Shown: positions 33,966 through 42,935 of the stretch, piece after piece
Numbering within the stretch: the stretch's first letter is position 1
Layout: every line of letters begins with the position of its first letter
NCBI GenBank assembly: GCA_034111085.1
Contig: JAWUXZ010000052.1
Location: 18,860 to 82,859 of the forward strand
Reading direction: 5' to 3'
From: Dinoroseobacter sp034111085
GTDB taxonomy: Bacteria; Pseudomonadota; Alphaproteobacteria; Rhodobacterales; Rhodobacteraceae
Length of the DNA: 64,000 nucleotides
The notes under the pieces: generated by a model
Told to the model about the DNA's origin: nothing
The model's input: only the letters and a program-made list of their open reading frames with translations
The model's database searches: none
Position numbers and translations under genes: made by a program

Positions 33966-36146
33966 TCAATCGTCGCGGCTATGGGCGAGTTTTGGCACGT
34001 CGCTGGCACCTGCTGATCCGCGCCCGGACAGCGACGGGTTTTCCATAAAGAAGCGGTGGCAGTTGAAGGCGCGTTTGCCCTCTTCAACCGGGTGACGCGT
34101 GAAGTCGCCATCAGGACCGAGCACCCAGCTTTGCGCCTCGTCGGCCAAGTTCGCGGCCATAATCTGACTAACGATCTGAGCTTTGACGGTGTTGTTGTTG
34201 ATCTCCACCAGCGTTTCCACCCGACGTTTCAGATTGCGGCCCATCCAATCGGCGGAGCTGATAAACACCCGCGCCTTCTTCGAGGGCAACCCGTAGCCGT
34301 TGCCGAAACAGACGATGCGCGAGTGTTCTAAGAACCGCCCGATGATGGATTTTACGCGGATGTTCTCGCTGAGGCCTTTGATACCGGGGCGCACACCGTT
34401 GATGCCGCGCACTACGAGGTTGATTTTGACCCCGGCTTGGCTGGCACCGTAAAGCGCGTCGATCACGTCAGGCTCGATGATGGAATTCATCTTTGCCCAA
34501 ATCTCGGCGGGCCGACCAGCTTGGGCAAATTCAGCCTCACGTCCGATCATCTCGATGAGGTTGGATTTCATGTCGATGGGGCTGATCGAGAGGTTTTCGA
34601 GGCCAGCGGGTTGCGCGTAGCCGCCCACGTAATTGAACACCTTTGTGGCGTCGCGCCCCAGGGCTGCATCGCAAGTAAAAAAGCTGAGGTCGGTATAAAT
34701 CCGCGCCGTGATCGGATGGTAATTGCCGGTGCCATAATGCGTGTAGGTCACCAGCTGTTTGCCCTCGCGCCGGACCACAGTGCTGATTTTCGCGTGGGTT
34801 TTATATTTGATAAAGCCGTAGACCACATGCGCGCCGGACCTCTCCAGCCGCCGCGACTGGCGAATATTGGCGGCCTCATCGAAGCGCGCTTGCAACTCGA
34901 TTAGCGCAGTGACGGACTTTCCGTCCTCGGCGGCCTCGCACAGAGCGGCCACAATCGGGCTGTCGCGCGAGGTGCGGTAGAGCGTTTGTTTGATCGCCAC
35001 GACATCGGGATCGCGCGCGGCCTGTTGCAAGAAGCGAACCACCATATCGAAGGTCTCGTAGGGGTGGTGCAGCAGCATGTCTTTCTGCTTGATCGCCGCG
35101 AACATATCGCCTTCGTGGTCTTGCACACGCTCGGGCACGCGCGGCGTGAAATTGGGCCATAGCAGGTCCGGGCGCTCGTCGAGCACCAGCTCTTTCAGGT
35201 CGGCCACACCGATAATGCCGCGCACCTCGATTGCCTCGGCCGGGGGTACGTTCAGCGCATCGGTGACGATTTCGGTCAACGCAGCGGGCGCACCTGCCGA
35301 GAATTGCAAGCGCACGACTTCGCCACGTCTGCGGCGTTTCAAGGCGGTCTCAAACTCACGCACGAGGTCTTCTGCTTCTTCCTCAAGTTCCAGATCGCTG
35401 TCGCGCAGGATGCGGAAGCCACATTGGGCTTTGATCTCGTAGCCGGGATATAGAAGCGGCACGTTAAGCAGCAGCAACTCTTCCAGCGGCAGAAAGCGGA
35501 TGCGGCCCGAGCGGTCGGGCAGGCGGATGAACCGGTCGATCTGGGCAGGGATCGGCAGCAGGGCTTGCAATGTACGTCCGTCGCTGGGGCGCTCAAGGCC
35601 GAGGACCAGCGAATAGCCGGTGTTTGCGATGAATGGAAACGGATGTGCTGGATCAATTGCCAAGGGCGACAGGACCGGAAAGACATTTGACAAAAACAGC
35701 GCCGTAAGATGTTTGAGGTCGCCTTTGGTAAGTTTGGGGCGGGTCAGCAGCAGGATGCCTTCGCGCTCCATCTCTTTTTTGACCGTGGACCAGACCGATT
35801 GCTGTTCGGCCATCAACTTGCGCGCGTTGCGGTTGATTAAGACAAGTTGCTGCGCAGGTGACAGGCCATCGGCGGCGGGCGTGGTGATGCCGCCGCGCGC
35901 CAATTCGCGCAGGCCTGCGACGCGGACGGAGTAGAACTCGTCCAAGTTCGTCGCACTGATCGACAGGAAGCGAACGCGTTCTAGCAGTGGCACACGCGGG
36001 TTGCTGGCCTCTTCTAGCACGCGCCAGTTGAAGCCAAGCCAGCTAAGCTCGCGGTTGAAGAACCGGGCAGGGCCTTCGCGGTCGGCTTTGAGGCGCTCAA
36101 CAGGTGTGGGGAACGGTGCTTTGAGGAAATTGGCAGGTGTTGTCAT
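33966..36146 (-). CDS. ppk1: polyphosphate kinase 1
   Basis: The 726-residue protein has all Ppk1 regions: the N-terminal FFNRELSWLGFNWRVLEEA and SATNLDEFYSVRVAGL, then the two phospholipase-D-like halves with the catalytic histidine motifs KTHAKIS and YTHYGTGNYHP and the closing SSADWMGRNLKRRVE. It makes polyphosphate from ATP reversibly. An AGGAG sequence lies 14 bases upstream. It follows hdaA by nine bases. Confidence 0.96.
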   Translation of the reverse strand: MTTPANFLKAPFPTPVERLKADREGPARFFNRELSWLGFNWRVLEEASNPRVPLLERVRFLSISATNLDEFYSVRVAGLRELARGGITTPAADGLSPAQQLVLINRNARKLMAEQQSVWSTVKKEMEREGILLLTRPKLTKGDLKHLTALFLSNVFPVLSPLAIDPAHPFPFIANTGYSLVLGLERPSDGRTLQALLPIPAQIDRFIRLPDRSGRIRFLPLEELLLLNVPLLYPGYEIKAQCGFRILRDSDLELEEEAEDLVREFETALKRRRRGEVVRLQFSAGAPAALTEIVTDALNVPPAEAIEVRGIIGVADLKELVLDERPDLLWPNFTPRVPERVQDHEGDMFAAIKQKDMLLHHPYETFDMVVRFLQQAARDPDVVAIKQTLYRTSRDSPIVAALCEAAEDGKSVTALIELQARFDEAANIRQSRRLERSGAHVVYGFIKYKTHAKISTVVRREGKQLVTYTHYGTGNYHPITARIYTDLSFFTCDAALGRDATKVFNYVGGYAQPAGLENLSISPIDMKSNLIEMIGREAEFAQAGRPAEIWAKMNSIIEPDVIDALYGASQAGVKINLVVRGINGVRPGIKGLSENIRVKSIIGRFLEHSRIVCFGNGYGLPSKKARVFISSADWMGRNLKRRVETLVEINNNTVKAQIVSQIMAANLADEAQSWVLGPDGDFTRHPVEEGKRAFNCHRFFMENPSLSGRGSAGASDVPKLAHSRDD

Positions 36147-36155
36147 GATATTAGT

Positions 36156-36854
36156 CTACTCCTGCGCGTCCTCGGGCGAAAGAGGCAGGTCGGATTGACG
36201 GTTCACGTCTAGGATATCACGCGCCAGATCGGCGGTGATCTTGCGGCGCTCGGCCATGGCGCGGCGGTCCATTTCAGCAACCAAGCGCCCGGCCTCCGCG
36301 AAAGAGCGTTCCATATGCAAGGTCAGGGTCGTCAGCGCGGACGGAGATGGGACGAGCTGCCGATCTGCGAAAAGTTTAAGAAGGATGTACGACAGCAGGT
36401 CCTCATCAGGTGTCTCAAGCGCAATGGAAAGCGTGCCTTGGATGCGGCTGGCCAGATCCGGCAGGGTAATGGGCCAGGTCGAGGGGGCGGCTTGTCCGGT
36501 CATCAATAGCCGTCCGCCAGCGCCTAGGATGCGGTTATGCAGGTGAAACAGCGCCTCTTCCAACGCGCGATCTCCGCCGATCTGGGGGACGTCTTCGACA
36601 ACGATATGTGTGGCCTCAATCTGCGTGCCAATGTCTTGGGCCGCGATCACTTGCGCGCCCGCCATTTCGGCCCAGACATGTGCCAAATGGGTCTTGCCCG
36701 CCCCTTCGGGACCAAACAACACCAGCTTGCCGCTGGGCCAAGCTTGCCATCCTTCGATCAAAGTCATTGCCGCGCGGTTAGCGTACGATACGGCAAACTC
36801 CGCCCGCCCTAAGGCTGCGTGCAATGGCAACTCGAGCGGCAATTGAGCGCTCAT
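36156..36854 (-). CDS. hdaA: HdaA, DnaA-related replication regulator
   Basis: The 232-residue protein begins with the clamp-binding-like QLPLELPL motif near the N-terminus, then an AAA+ domain with Walker A GPEGAGKTH. The C-terminal helical part resembles DnaA domain III (FAEAGRLVAEMDRRAM); domain IV for DNA binding is absent. Hda proteins with the beta clamp stimulate hydrolysis of ATP bound to DnaA after replication starts. The start is one base after the stop of the upstream permease gene. Confidence 0.9.
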   Translation of the reverse strand: MSAQLPLELPLHAALGRAEFAVSYANRAAMTLIEGWQAWPSGKLVLFGPEGAGKTHLAHVWAEMAGAQVIAAQDIGTQIEATHIVVEDVPQIGGDRALEEALFHLHNRILGAGGRLLMTGQAAPSTWPITLPDLASRIQGTLSIALETPDEDLLSYILLKLFADRQLVPSPSALTTLTLHMERSFAEAGRLVAEMDRRAMAERRKITADLARDILDVNRQSDLPLSPEDAQE

Positions 36855-36855
36855 C

Positions 36856-37929
36856 TCAGCTATCCTCGTCAGGACGCCCGGCGAGGCCTTTGTAGAGAAG
36901 ACTATCGGTGTAGCGGCCGACGCCGTAACGGGTCAGAACGCCGATGGAAGCAGCAACAGGAACCGCGACAAGCAGACCAACAAACCCGAACATCGCGCCG
37001 AACGCAGACAGCGCAAACAGCAGCCACACCGGGTGCAGACCGACAGAACTGCCCACAAGTTTCGGGGTAAGGATGTTGCCTTCCACCATCTGGCCGCCAA
37101 AGAAGATCGCAGCAATCAGCAAGATCCAAGGCCAATCGCCCCAGAACTGGAACAGCGCAATGCCAAGCGCCAAGCCGCCCCCGACGAGCGAGCCGACATA
37201 GGGGATGAAGGTCAGCAGCCCTGCAATCGCACCAATGACGAGGCCGAAGTTAAGGCCCACAAGCATCAAGGCGATGGAATAGAACCCGCCCAAGATCAGA
37301 CATACCGTTAGCTGGCCGCGCACGAACGACGCGAGCACGCGGTCCACCTGATAGGCCAGATCGCTGATCACCGGGGCATGGTCGCGTGGCAAGAGCTGTT
37401 GAATCCGAGCCATCATGTTGTCCCAGTCGAGCAGCAGATAGAACGCCACGACAGGCACCACGACGATGAACACAATGGTGTTCAGAATGGAGATGGCCGA
37501 GGCAAAGACCTGCTGGAACACAGCGCCACCCTTGGACTGGATAAATTCGCCAATGCTGGCAAGGGACTGGCGCAGGGTCGAGTCCGGGTCGTTGATCATC
37601 GGGAAGCGTTCCGACAAGCCACTCTGCAAGCGCGTAACCAACTCTGGAGCCACGTTCACCAAGCCTATCAATTGCTCGATCATCAACGGGATCACGAGTA
37701 GGGCCGCGATAATGCACAAGATCAGCGCAATCAGCGAGATCACGATGGTTGCCGCCAAGCGCGGCAGGCCCCAACGCTCAAGCAGATCCGCAATCGGGTC
37801 CATGGAATAGGCGACAGCGCCGCCCACGACGAAGGGCAAGATGACGTCGCCAAACGCCCACATCAGGACGAAGAACACGACAGCGGCAACGCCCCAATAG
37901 CTCATCTGTTGGCGGACTGGCAGTCCCAT
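36856..37929 (-). CDS. AI-2E (PerM)-family membrane protein
   Basis: The 357-residue protein has about eight membrane helices with the AI-2E/PerM-like pattern (DVILPFVVGGAVAYSMDPIAD, GLLTFIPYVGSLVGGGLALG, VEGNILTPKLVG). A TAGGAGAG sequence precedes the start. Family members are described as transporters of ions or signalling molecules; an AI-2 role is not implied here. It heads the operon with hdaA, ppk1 and ppx. Confidence 0.9.
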   Translation of the reverse strand: MGLPVRQQMSYWGVAAVVFFVLMWAFGDVILPFVVGGAVAYSMDPIADLLERWGLPRLAATIVISLIALILCIIAALLVIPLMIEQLIGLVNVAPELVTRLQSGLSERFPMINDPDSTLRQSLASIGEFIQSKGGAVFQQVFASAISILNTIVFIVVVPVVAFYLLLDWDNMMARIQQLLPRDHAPVISDLAYQVDRVLASFVRGQLTVCLILGGFYSIALMLVGLNFGLVIGAIAGLLTFIPYVGSLVGGGLALGIALFQFWGDWPWILLIAAIFFGGQMVEGNILTPKLVGSSVGLHPVWLLFALSAFGAMFGFVGLLVAVPVAASIGVLTRYGVGRYTDSLLYKGLAGRPDEDS

Positions 37930-38090
37930 GGACGCTCTCCTAGCGCTTGATACGCCTCAGACATGGCGGGGCAGGCGGGGTATGGCAAGGCGGCGGGCGG
38001 AAGATCGGCGAAAAAAGTAGCGCTTCTTGCCGCTTTCCTCCCAATCGCCTAGAGCATTGGCAACCGTCATTCCTAACCCGCGAGTGCCTC

Positions 38091-39428
38091 ATGCGCCTGA
38101 CCCGCTACTTCCTGCCCGTCCTCAAGGAAACGCCCTCCGAGGCGCAAATCGTCAGCCACCGCCTGATGCTGCGCGCGGGCATGATCAAGCAAGCCAGCGC
38201 CGGGATTTATTCGTGGCTGCCGTTGGGCTTCAAAGTCCTCAAGAAGATCGAGGATATCGTGCATGAAGAACAACAGCGCGCGGGCCATATCCCGATGCTG
38301 ATGCCGACCTTGCAGGGCGCGGATCTGTGGCGCGAGAGCGGGCGCTATGATGATTACGGCGAGGAAATGCTGCGCATCACCGACCGCCACGGACGCGATA
38401 TGCTGTACGGCCCCACCAACGAGGAGCTGATAACAGACATCTTCCGCGCCAATGTGACCAGCTACAAAGACCTGCCGCTGACGCTCTATCATATCCAATG
38501 GAAATTCCGCGACGAGATCCGCCCGCGTTTCGGCGTCATGCGGGGCCGCGAGTTCCTGATGAAGGACGGCTATAACTTCGATCTGACCAAGCAGGACGCA
38601 CTGCACGCCTATAATCGCCACCTCGTCAGCTATCTGCGCAGCTACGAGCGTATGGGGCTGCAAGCGATCCCGATGCGCGCGGACTCGGGGCCGATTGGCG
38701 GCGACGACACCCATGAGTTTCTGGTGCTGGCCGAGACAGGCGAGAGCGAAGTTTTCTACGACTCGGCTGTGACTGACCTGAGTTTTGGCGACCGCGAGAT
38801 CGACTATGACAATGTCGATCAATGCGCAGGCGTGATGCAGGAGTTCACCGAGCTCTATGCGCGCACCGACGAGACCCATGACGAGGCCGCTTTCAACGCC
38901 ATTCCAGAAGAGCGCCGCCGCGTTGCCCGAGGCATCGAGGTTGGCCAAATCTTCTACTTCGGCACCAAATACTCCGAAGCAATGGGCGCAACCGTTCAAG
39001 ACAGCGAAGGCAACAAGGTCCCGGTCCATATGGGCAGCCACGGCATCGGCGTGTCGCGTTTGCTGGGCGCGATCATTGAGGCCAGCCATGACGACAAGGG
39101 CAGCATCTGGGCCGAGGGTGTGACGCCGTTCCATGCGGGGATCGTGAACCTCAGGCAGGGCGACGAGGGCACCGATGCGGCGTGTGAAGGGATTTACGCG
39201 GCGCTGACGAAGGCCGGGCTTGAGCCGCTCTATGATGATCGCAACGAGCGGGCAGGTGGAAAATTCGCAACGATGGACCTGATTGGGTTGCCATGGCGCA
39301 TCACCGTCGGGCCGCGCGGTCTGAAGAATGGTGTGGTGGAACTGACCTCACGCAAAACCGGCGAAAGCGTCGAGATGAGCGCCGAGGATGCGGTGGCGCG
39401 GGTCGTGGAGATTTATGCAGGGGTTTGA
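38091..39428 (+). CDS. proS: prolyl-tRNA synthetase, short bacterial type
   Basis: With the ATG at 38091 the enzyme has 445 residues; the frame upstream to 37947 shows no family features. Class II motifs are present: motif 2 in KFRDEIRPRFGVMRGREFLM and motif 3 in MGSHGIGVSRLLGA, followed by the C-terminal anticodon-binding domain (FHAGIVNLRQGDEG to ITVGPRGLKNGVVEL). It lacks the inserted editing domain, as usual for alphaproteobacteria. Confidence 0.97.
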   Translation: MRLTRYFLPVLKETPSEAQIVSHRLMLRAGMIKQASAGIYSWLPLGFKVLKKIEDIVHEEQQRAGHIPMLMPTLQGADLWRESGRYDDYGEEMLRITDRHGRDMLYGPTNEELITDIFRANVTSYKDLPLTLYHIQWKFRDEIRPRFGVMRGREFLMKDGYNFDLTKQDALHAYNRHLVSYLRSYERMGLQAIPMRADSGPIGGDDTHEFLVLAETGESEVFYDSAVTDLSFGDREIDYDNVDQCAGVMQEFTELYARTDETHDEAAFNAIPEERRRVARGIEVGQIFYFGTKYSEAMGATVQDSEGNKVPVHMGSHGIGVSRLLGAIIEASHDDKGSIWAEGVTPFHAGIVNLRQGDEGTDAACEGIYAALTKAGLEPLYDDRNERAGGKFATMDLIGLPWRITVGPRGLKNGVVELTSRKTGESVEMSAEDAVARVVEIYAGV

Positions 39429-39573
39429 GGCGGAGTAGGGCGGGTCTTGCCGCCTGTGCGAATCCATCAAGCCAGTTCTAGGGCCTGAATCCTCGCAAAG
39501 GGATTTGGGCCTGTGCTCGAATACAGAACTGAGGCTCTTTCGAAAGAGGCTTTCGCCGTGTTAACCTAACCCC

Positions 39574-40197
39574 ATGAAAACCATCCTAGCCTTCGGCGAC
39601 AGCCTCACATTCGGCGCACCGCCCGACGACATGCCGCGCCACGCACGCAATGACCGTTGGCCTATGGCGCTGCAAATCGGGCTGGGCCATGAGTATGAGG
39701 TCATTCCTGAGGGCCTCAACGGGCGCACAACCGTCTTTGGCGACCCGATCACCAGCTTTCTGCGGGCAGGCTCGGACGCGCTGCCGACGCTACTTCACAC
39801 CCATCAACCGCTCGATCTGGTGATCGTTATGCTCGGCGTTAACGATATTATGGTGGCCGAGCGTTCTGCCCGCGCCGCGACCCGAGGCATGGCGCGGCTG
39901 GTCGAGATCATCCGCACGCACCCCTATCTTGACCCATCGTGGACCCCGGAAATCCTACTGGTTGCACCGCCCCCGCCGATCACCGATGCCGCAGGCGAGA
40001 TTACCGAACGTGACCTGACCGAAACCCGCCAGCTCGGCCCCCGCTATGAGGCTCTTGCTGGCGCGCTTGGCACGGGCTTTTTCGACGGCGGCACCGTCAC
40101 GACCGGCGCGCTTCCCGACGGCGTCCATCTGAGCGCTGAGGGCAGCAGCGCGCTAGGCACCGCCCTCGTGGACGTGGTGCACGCGCGCATTGGCTGA
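39574..40197 (+). CDS. SGNH/GDSL-family hydrolase
   Basis: The 207-residue protein carries block I FGDSLTFG (nucleophile S10), the block III GVND motif and the closing DGVHLSAEG aspartate-histidine pair. No signal peptide is seen, so it is cytoplasmic, like arylesterase or lysophospholipase-type SGNH enzymes of roseobacters. The ester substrate is unknown. Its last 45 bases overlap the convergent cation-transporter gene. Confidence 0.88.
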   Translation: MKTILAFGDSLTFGAPPDDMPRHARNDRWPMALQIGLGHEYEVIPEGLNGRTTVFGDPITSFLRAGSDALPTLLHTHQPLDLVIVMLGVNDIMVAERSARAATRGMARLVEIIRTHPYLDPSWTPEILLVAPPPPITDAAGEITERDLTETRQLGPRYEALAGALGTGFFDGGTVTTGALPDGVHLSAEGSSALGTALVDVVHARIG

Positions 40198-40806
40198 CAC
40201 CTCGCGACGCTCGGCCCGCGCTTGCCTGATAATCTGCCAAGCGCTCGACAAAAACAGGCTCGCCATCAAGCCGGCCACTGCCAAATCTGGCCATCCGGTC
40301 GCGGTCCCCCACACCCCGATTGCCGCAAACATTACCGCCACATTGCCAATCGCGTCGTTGCGCGAGCACAGCCAGACCGACCTTACATTCGCGTCGCCGT
40401 CTTTATAGGCCATCAGGATCAGGACCGAGGCGAGGTTGGCGGCGAGCGCCAGAAAGCCCACCGCGCCCATCACCGGCGCGTTCGGCACGCCGATCACGAA
40501 GGCGCCGTAGACCGTGTAGCCCATGACCCCCCCGCCCATCAGCAGCAGGCTAACGCCTTTGACCAGCGCTGCCATCGACCGCGTGGCCAAGGGCGCGCCG
40601 ATCACCGCCAGCGACAATCCGTAAGTCGCGGCATCCCCTGCAAAGTCGAGCGCATCGGCCTGTAGCGCCCGACTTCCGGCCAGCGCACCTGCCGCCATTT
40701 CGACGCCGAACATCACGGCATTGATCGCGATGACCAACCACAAGCGCCGCTTATAGCTGTCCGAGACCCCATCAAATTTGGCGTTCTGGCCGCAACATCC
40801 ACTCAT
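40153..40806 (-). CDS. CDF-family cation transporter lacking the cytoplasmic domain
   Basis: The 217-residue protein has six membrane helices and the CDF metal-site patterns (ADALDFAGDA in helix 2, SRNDAIGN in helix 5). It ends about 30 residues after helix 6, with a short tail HVHHVHEGGA-like histidines (VHHVHEGGA), so the usual 80-residue cytoplasmic domain is missing. The N-terminus MSGCCGQ is cysteine-rich. It should export Zn2+ or a similar divalent metal. It is divergent from a ZntR-like regulator with a MerR-type promoter between them. Confidence 0.87.
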   Translation of the reverse strand: MSGCCGQNAKFDGVSDSYKRRLWLVIAINAVMFGVEMAAGALAGSRALQADALDFAGDAATYGLSLAVIGAPLATRSMAALVKGVSLLLMGGGVMGYTVYGAFVIGVPNAPVMGAVGFLALAANLASVLILMAYKDGDANVRSVWLCSRNDAIGNVAVMFAAIGVWGTATGWPDLAVAGLMASLFLSSAWQIIRQARAERREVSANARVHHVHEGGA

Positions 40807-40838
40807 CTTTTTTGTCCTTCTCGACTCGGCTTCAGTCT

Positions 40839-40869
40839 GGTCTAATTGCTCTAGTGACTAGAGGTTCAA
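40839..40869 (-). promoter_or_regulatory. MerR-type promoter with CTCTAGTGACTAGAG operator
   Basis: For the leftward transporter gene, TTGAAC (complement of 40864-40869) and TAGACC (complement of 40839-40844) are separated by 19 bases, the long spacer of MerR-controlled promoters. The spacer holds the perfect 7-1-7 inverted repeat CTCTAGTGACTAGAG at 40849-40863, like operators of ZntR, CadR and PbrR. The adjacent MerR gene is the obvious regulator. Confidence 0.75.
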
Positions 40870-40881
40870 GGGGTTTCTGAA

Positions 40882-41298
40882 TTGTTTTCGATTGGAAAGC
40901 TGTCCGAGCAGGCACGGGTTAAGGTCCCGACCATCCGTTACTATGAGGGGATTGGCCTGATGCCCAAGGCCGAGCGCAGCGCGGGCGGGCAACGTCGCTA
41001 CACGCGCGCGCATGCTGAACGTCTTGGTTTCATTCGCCATTCGCGCGACTTGGGCTTTTCGCTGGACGCCATTCGATCCTTGCTCGATCTGTCGGCGCAC
41101 CCCGACCAAAGCTGCGTGGAGGCCAATGAGATTGCGCGCGACCAGCTTGGCGATGTGCGCGCCCGCATCGCACAGTTGCAAACCCTTGAGGGCGAGTTGG
41201 CGCGGATTGCCGCACTTGATTGTGACGGCGGGCCGCTGGCGGAGTGTCAGGTTTTGACCGCTCTGGGCGATCATACGCAGTGCAAAGGCGCGCATTGA
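40882..41298 (+). CDS. ZntR-like MerR-family metal regulator
   Basis: The 138-residue protein starts with TTG (AAGGGG upstream). The N-terminal MerR DNA-binding region (FSIGKLSEQARVKVPTIRYYE) is followed by a dimer helix and a C-terminal metal loop. C78, C114, C122 and C134 are close to the Zn(II) ligands of ZntR (C79, C114, C124). It probably activates the divergent CDF transporter when Zn2+ or a similar ion is high. Confidence 0.88.
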   Translation: MFSIGKLSEQARVKVPTIRYYEGIGLMPKAERSAGGQRRYTRAHAERLGFIRHSRDLGFSLDAIRSLLDLSAHPDQSCVEANEIARDQLGDVRARIAQLQTLEGELARIAALDCDGGPLAECQVLTALGDHTQCKGAH

Positions 41299-41478
41299 GA
41301 CCGGATTCGCTTAGAGGCTAATAAATAGGCATGGGCGCAATTTATCTGCACGCATCTTAGCCTCTTTGTGTTTTGCCCATGGAATGAGCACTTTTTTAGA
41401 CCTGTGCCGCTTTTCCTTTCGCCGTATTGCCGCTTTTTGCAGCACGGAATGACGCAACGGGAAGAGGGAGGGATCGCC

Positions 41479-42660
41479 ATGAACGGGGCAGATACCGCAT
41501 GGATTATGGTCGCAACGGCGCTGGTGCTGTTTATGACGCTGCCGGGCTTGGCGCTGTTTTACGGAGGGCTGGTGCGTGCGCGCAATGTGCTCAGCGTGTT
41601 TATGCAATGCTATGCTATCGCCTGCTTGATGAGCATTCTGTGGTTCGCACTGGGGTACTCTATCGCCTTTGGGCCGGGGACCAGTGGCTTTTGGGGCGGC
41701 CTCGATAAGGCGTTCCTGAACGGGATCACCGCAGAAACGCTCTCGGGCACCCTGCCAGAAATTCTGTTCTTCGCCTTCCAGATGACCTTCGCCATCATCA
41801 CGCCCGCCCTGATCGTCGGCGCGTATGTCGAGCGGATCGGGTTTGGCTTCGTCTTGCTGTTCTCGGGCCTCTGGATGCTGCTTTGCTACGCGCCTGTGGT
41901 CCACTGGATCTGGGGCGGCGGCATGCTGTCGGACGGTGGTATCTTCGGCGAGATCGGCGTGCGTGATTTCGCGGGCGGCATCGTGGTGCACCAAACCGCA
42001 GGCTTGGCGGCGCTTCTGCTGGCGATTTTCCTCGGCAAACGCCGCAACTCGACCACCCCGCCGCACAATCCCGGTATGGTGATGATCGGGGCGGCGATGC
42101 TCTGGGTTGGCTGGTTCGGCTTCAATGGCGGCTCGCAACTGGCCGCTGATGGTGGCGCTGCAATGGCGATCACGGTGACGCATCTGTCGGCGGCTGCCGC
42201 GTCGCTGAGTTGGGCGCTGTGGGAGAAGATCAAGTACGGCAAGGCGTCTCTGGTAGGCCTCGTTACCGGCACCATTGCGGGCCTTGCGTCGATCACGCCT
42301 GCATCTGGGTTTGTAGGCCCCATCGAGGCGCTGATCATCGGGGCGATTGCCGGGGTGTTGTGCCAAGAAGCGGTGAACCTGATCCGTAACACCTTCAAGA
42401 TCGACGACACCCTCGATGTGTTCGCGGTCCACGGGGTTGGCGGGATATTTGGCACAATCATGATCGCAATCTTCGGAGCTGGCAGCTTCATGGCCCAGTT
42501 CGGAGGCCTCGCAATCGTCGGTGTCTACACCGTGGTCGTGACCGTGGTGCTGATCAAGCTGGTCGGGCTTGTGACGCCATTGCGGGTCGATGAAGAGACC
42601 GAGGTCAACGGACTAGACCTAAGCGTCCATGGCGAGCGGGCCTACGATATACGCTCTTAA
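41479..42660 (+). CDS. amt: ammonium transporter (Amt family)
   Basis: The ATG at 41479 follows GGGAGGGA and gives 393 residues with 11 predicted helices. The longer frame to 41368 is rejected. The Amt pattern is clear (LPGLALFYGGLVRARNVLSV, FAFQMTFAIITPALI, DFAGGIVVHQTAG, MLWVGWFGFNGGS, DDTLDVFAVHGVGG), including the twin pore histidines. No glnK gene is next to it, which is unusual. An intrinsic terminator follows. Confidence 0.95.
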   Translation: MNGADTAWIMVATALVLFMTLPGLALFYGGLVRARNVLSVFMQCYAIACLMSILWFALGYSIAFGPGTSGFWGGLDKAFLNGITAETLSGTLPEILFFAFQMTFAIITPALIVGAYVERIGFGFVLLFSGLWMLLCYAPVVHWIWGGGMLSDGGIFGEIGVRDFAGGIVVHQTAGLAALLLAIFLGKRRNSTTPPHNPGMVMIGAAMLWVGWFGFNGGSQLAADGGAAMAITVTHLSAAAASLSWALWEKIKYGKASLVGLVTGTIAGLASITPASGFVGPIEALIIGAIAGVLCQEAVNLIRNTFKIDDTLDVFAVHGVGGIFGTIMIAIFGAGSFMAQFGGLAIVGVYTVVVTVVLIKLVGLVTPLRVDEETEVNGLDLSVHGERAYDIRS

Positions 42661-42683
42661 GGGCGTGATCTGAGCGAGTTGGG

Positions 42684-42712
42684 GGGCCCTGCAGGTTTGT
42701 AGGGCCCTTTTT
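42684..42712 (+). terminator. intrinsic terminator after amt
   Basis: GGGCCCT (42684-42690) pairs with AGGGCCC (42701-42707) over a ten-base loop and is followed by five T residues, 24 bases after the amt stop. Confidence 0.85.
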
Positions 42713-42935
42713 GTTGGAAGCTGCGATCTGCGCCATATCAACGGGACCGCGTTTTCGTTTGGCCTTGAACTCGATCCCATTCAGCACAAGGCTGCGGCCT
42801 AGCCCCCCAGATTTGTGCCGTTGGGTAGTGCTGCGACGGGTTCCGAGGAGTATGGTGGTAAAATCCCGATCCTAGCCCCTGCGGGTCTGGTCGGAACGCA
42901 AAAGCAGACCATGAACATGTGCGCTTGGCGTGCCC

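Noticed and set aside
39535..39548. Perfect palindrome CTCTTTCGAAAGAG after proS
   Set aside because: It has no loop and no T-run, so it is not a terminator; with no partner site nearby an operator role cannot be supported.
41299..41478. Possible sigma-54 promoter upstream of amt
   Set aside because: No GG/GC pair with correct 10-base spacing matches the consensus well; the TGGGC-TTATCTGCA stretch is only a loose resemblance.
42713..42935. Possible gene between amt and the acyltransferase
   Set aside because: Only short frames without ribosome sites are present; treated as non-coding.
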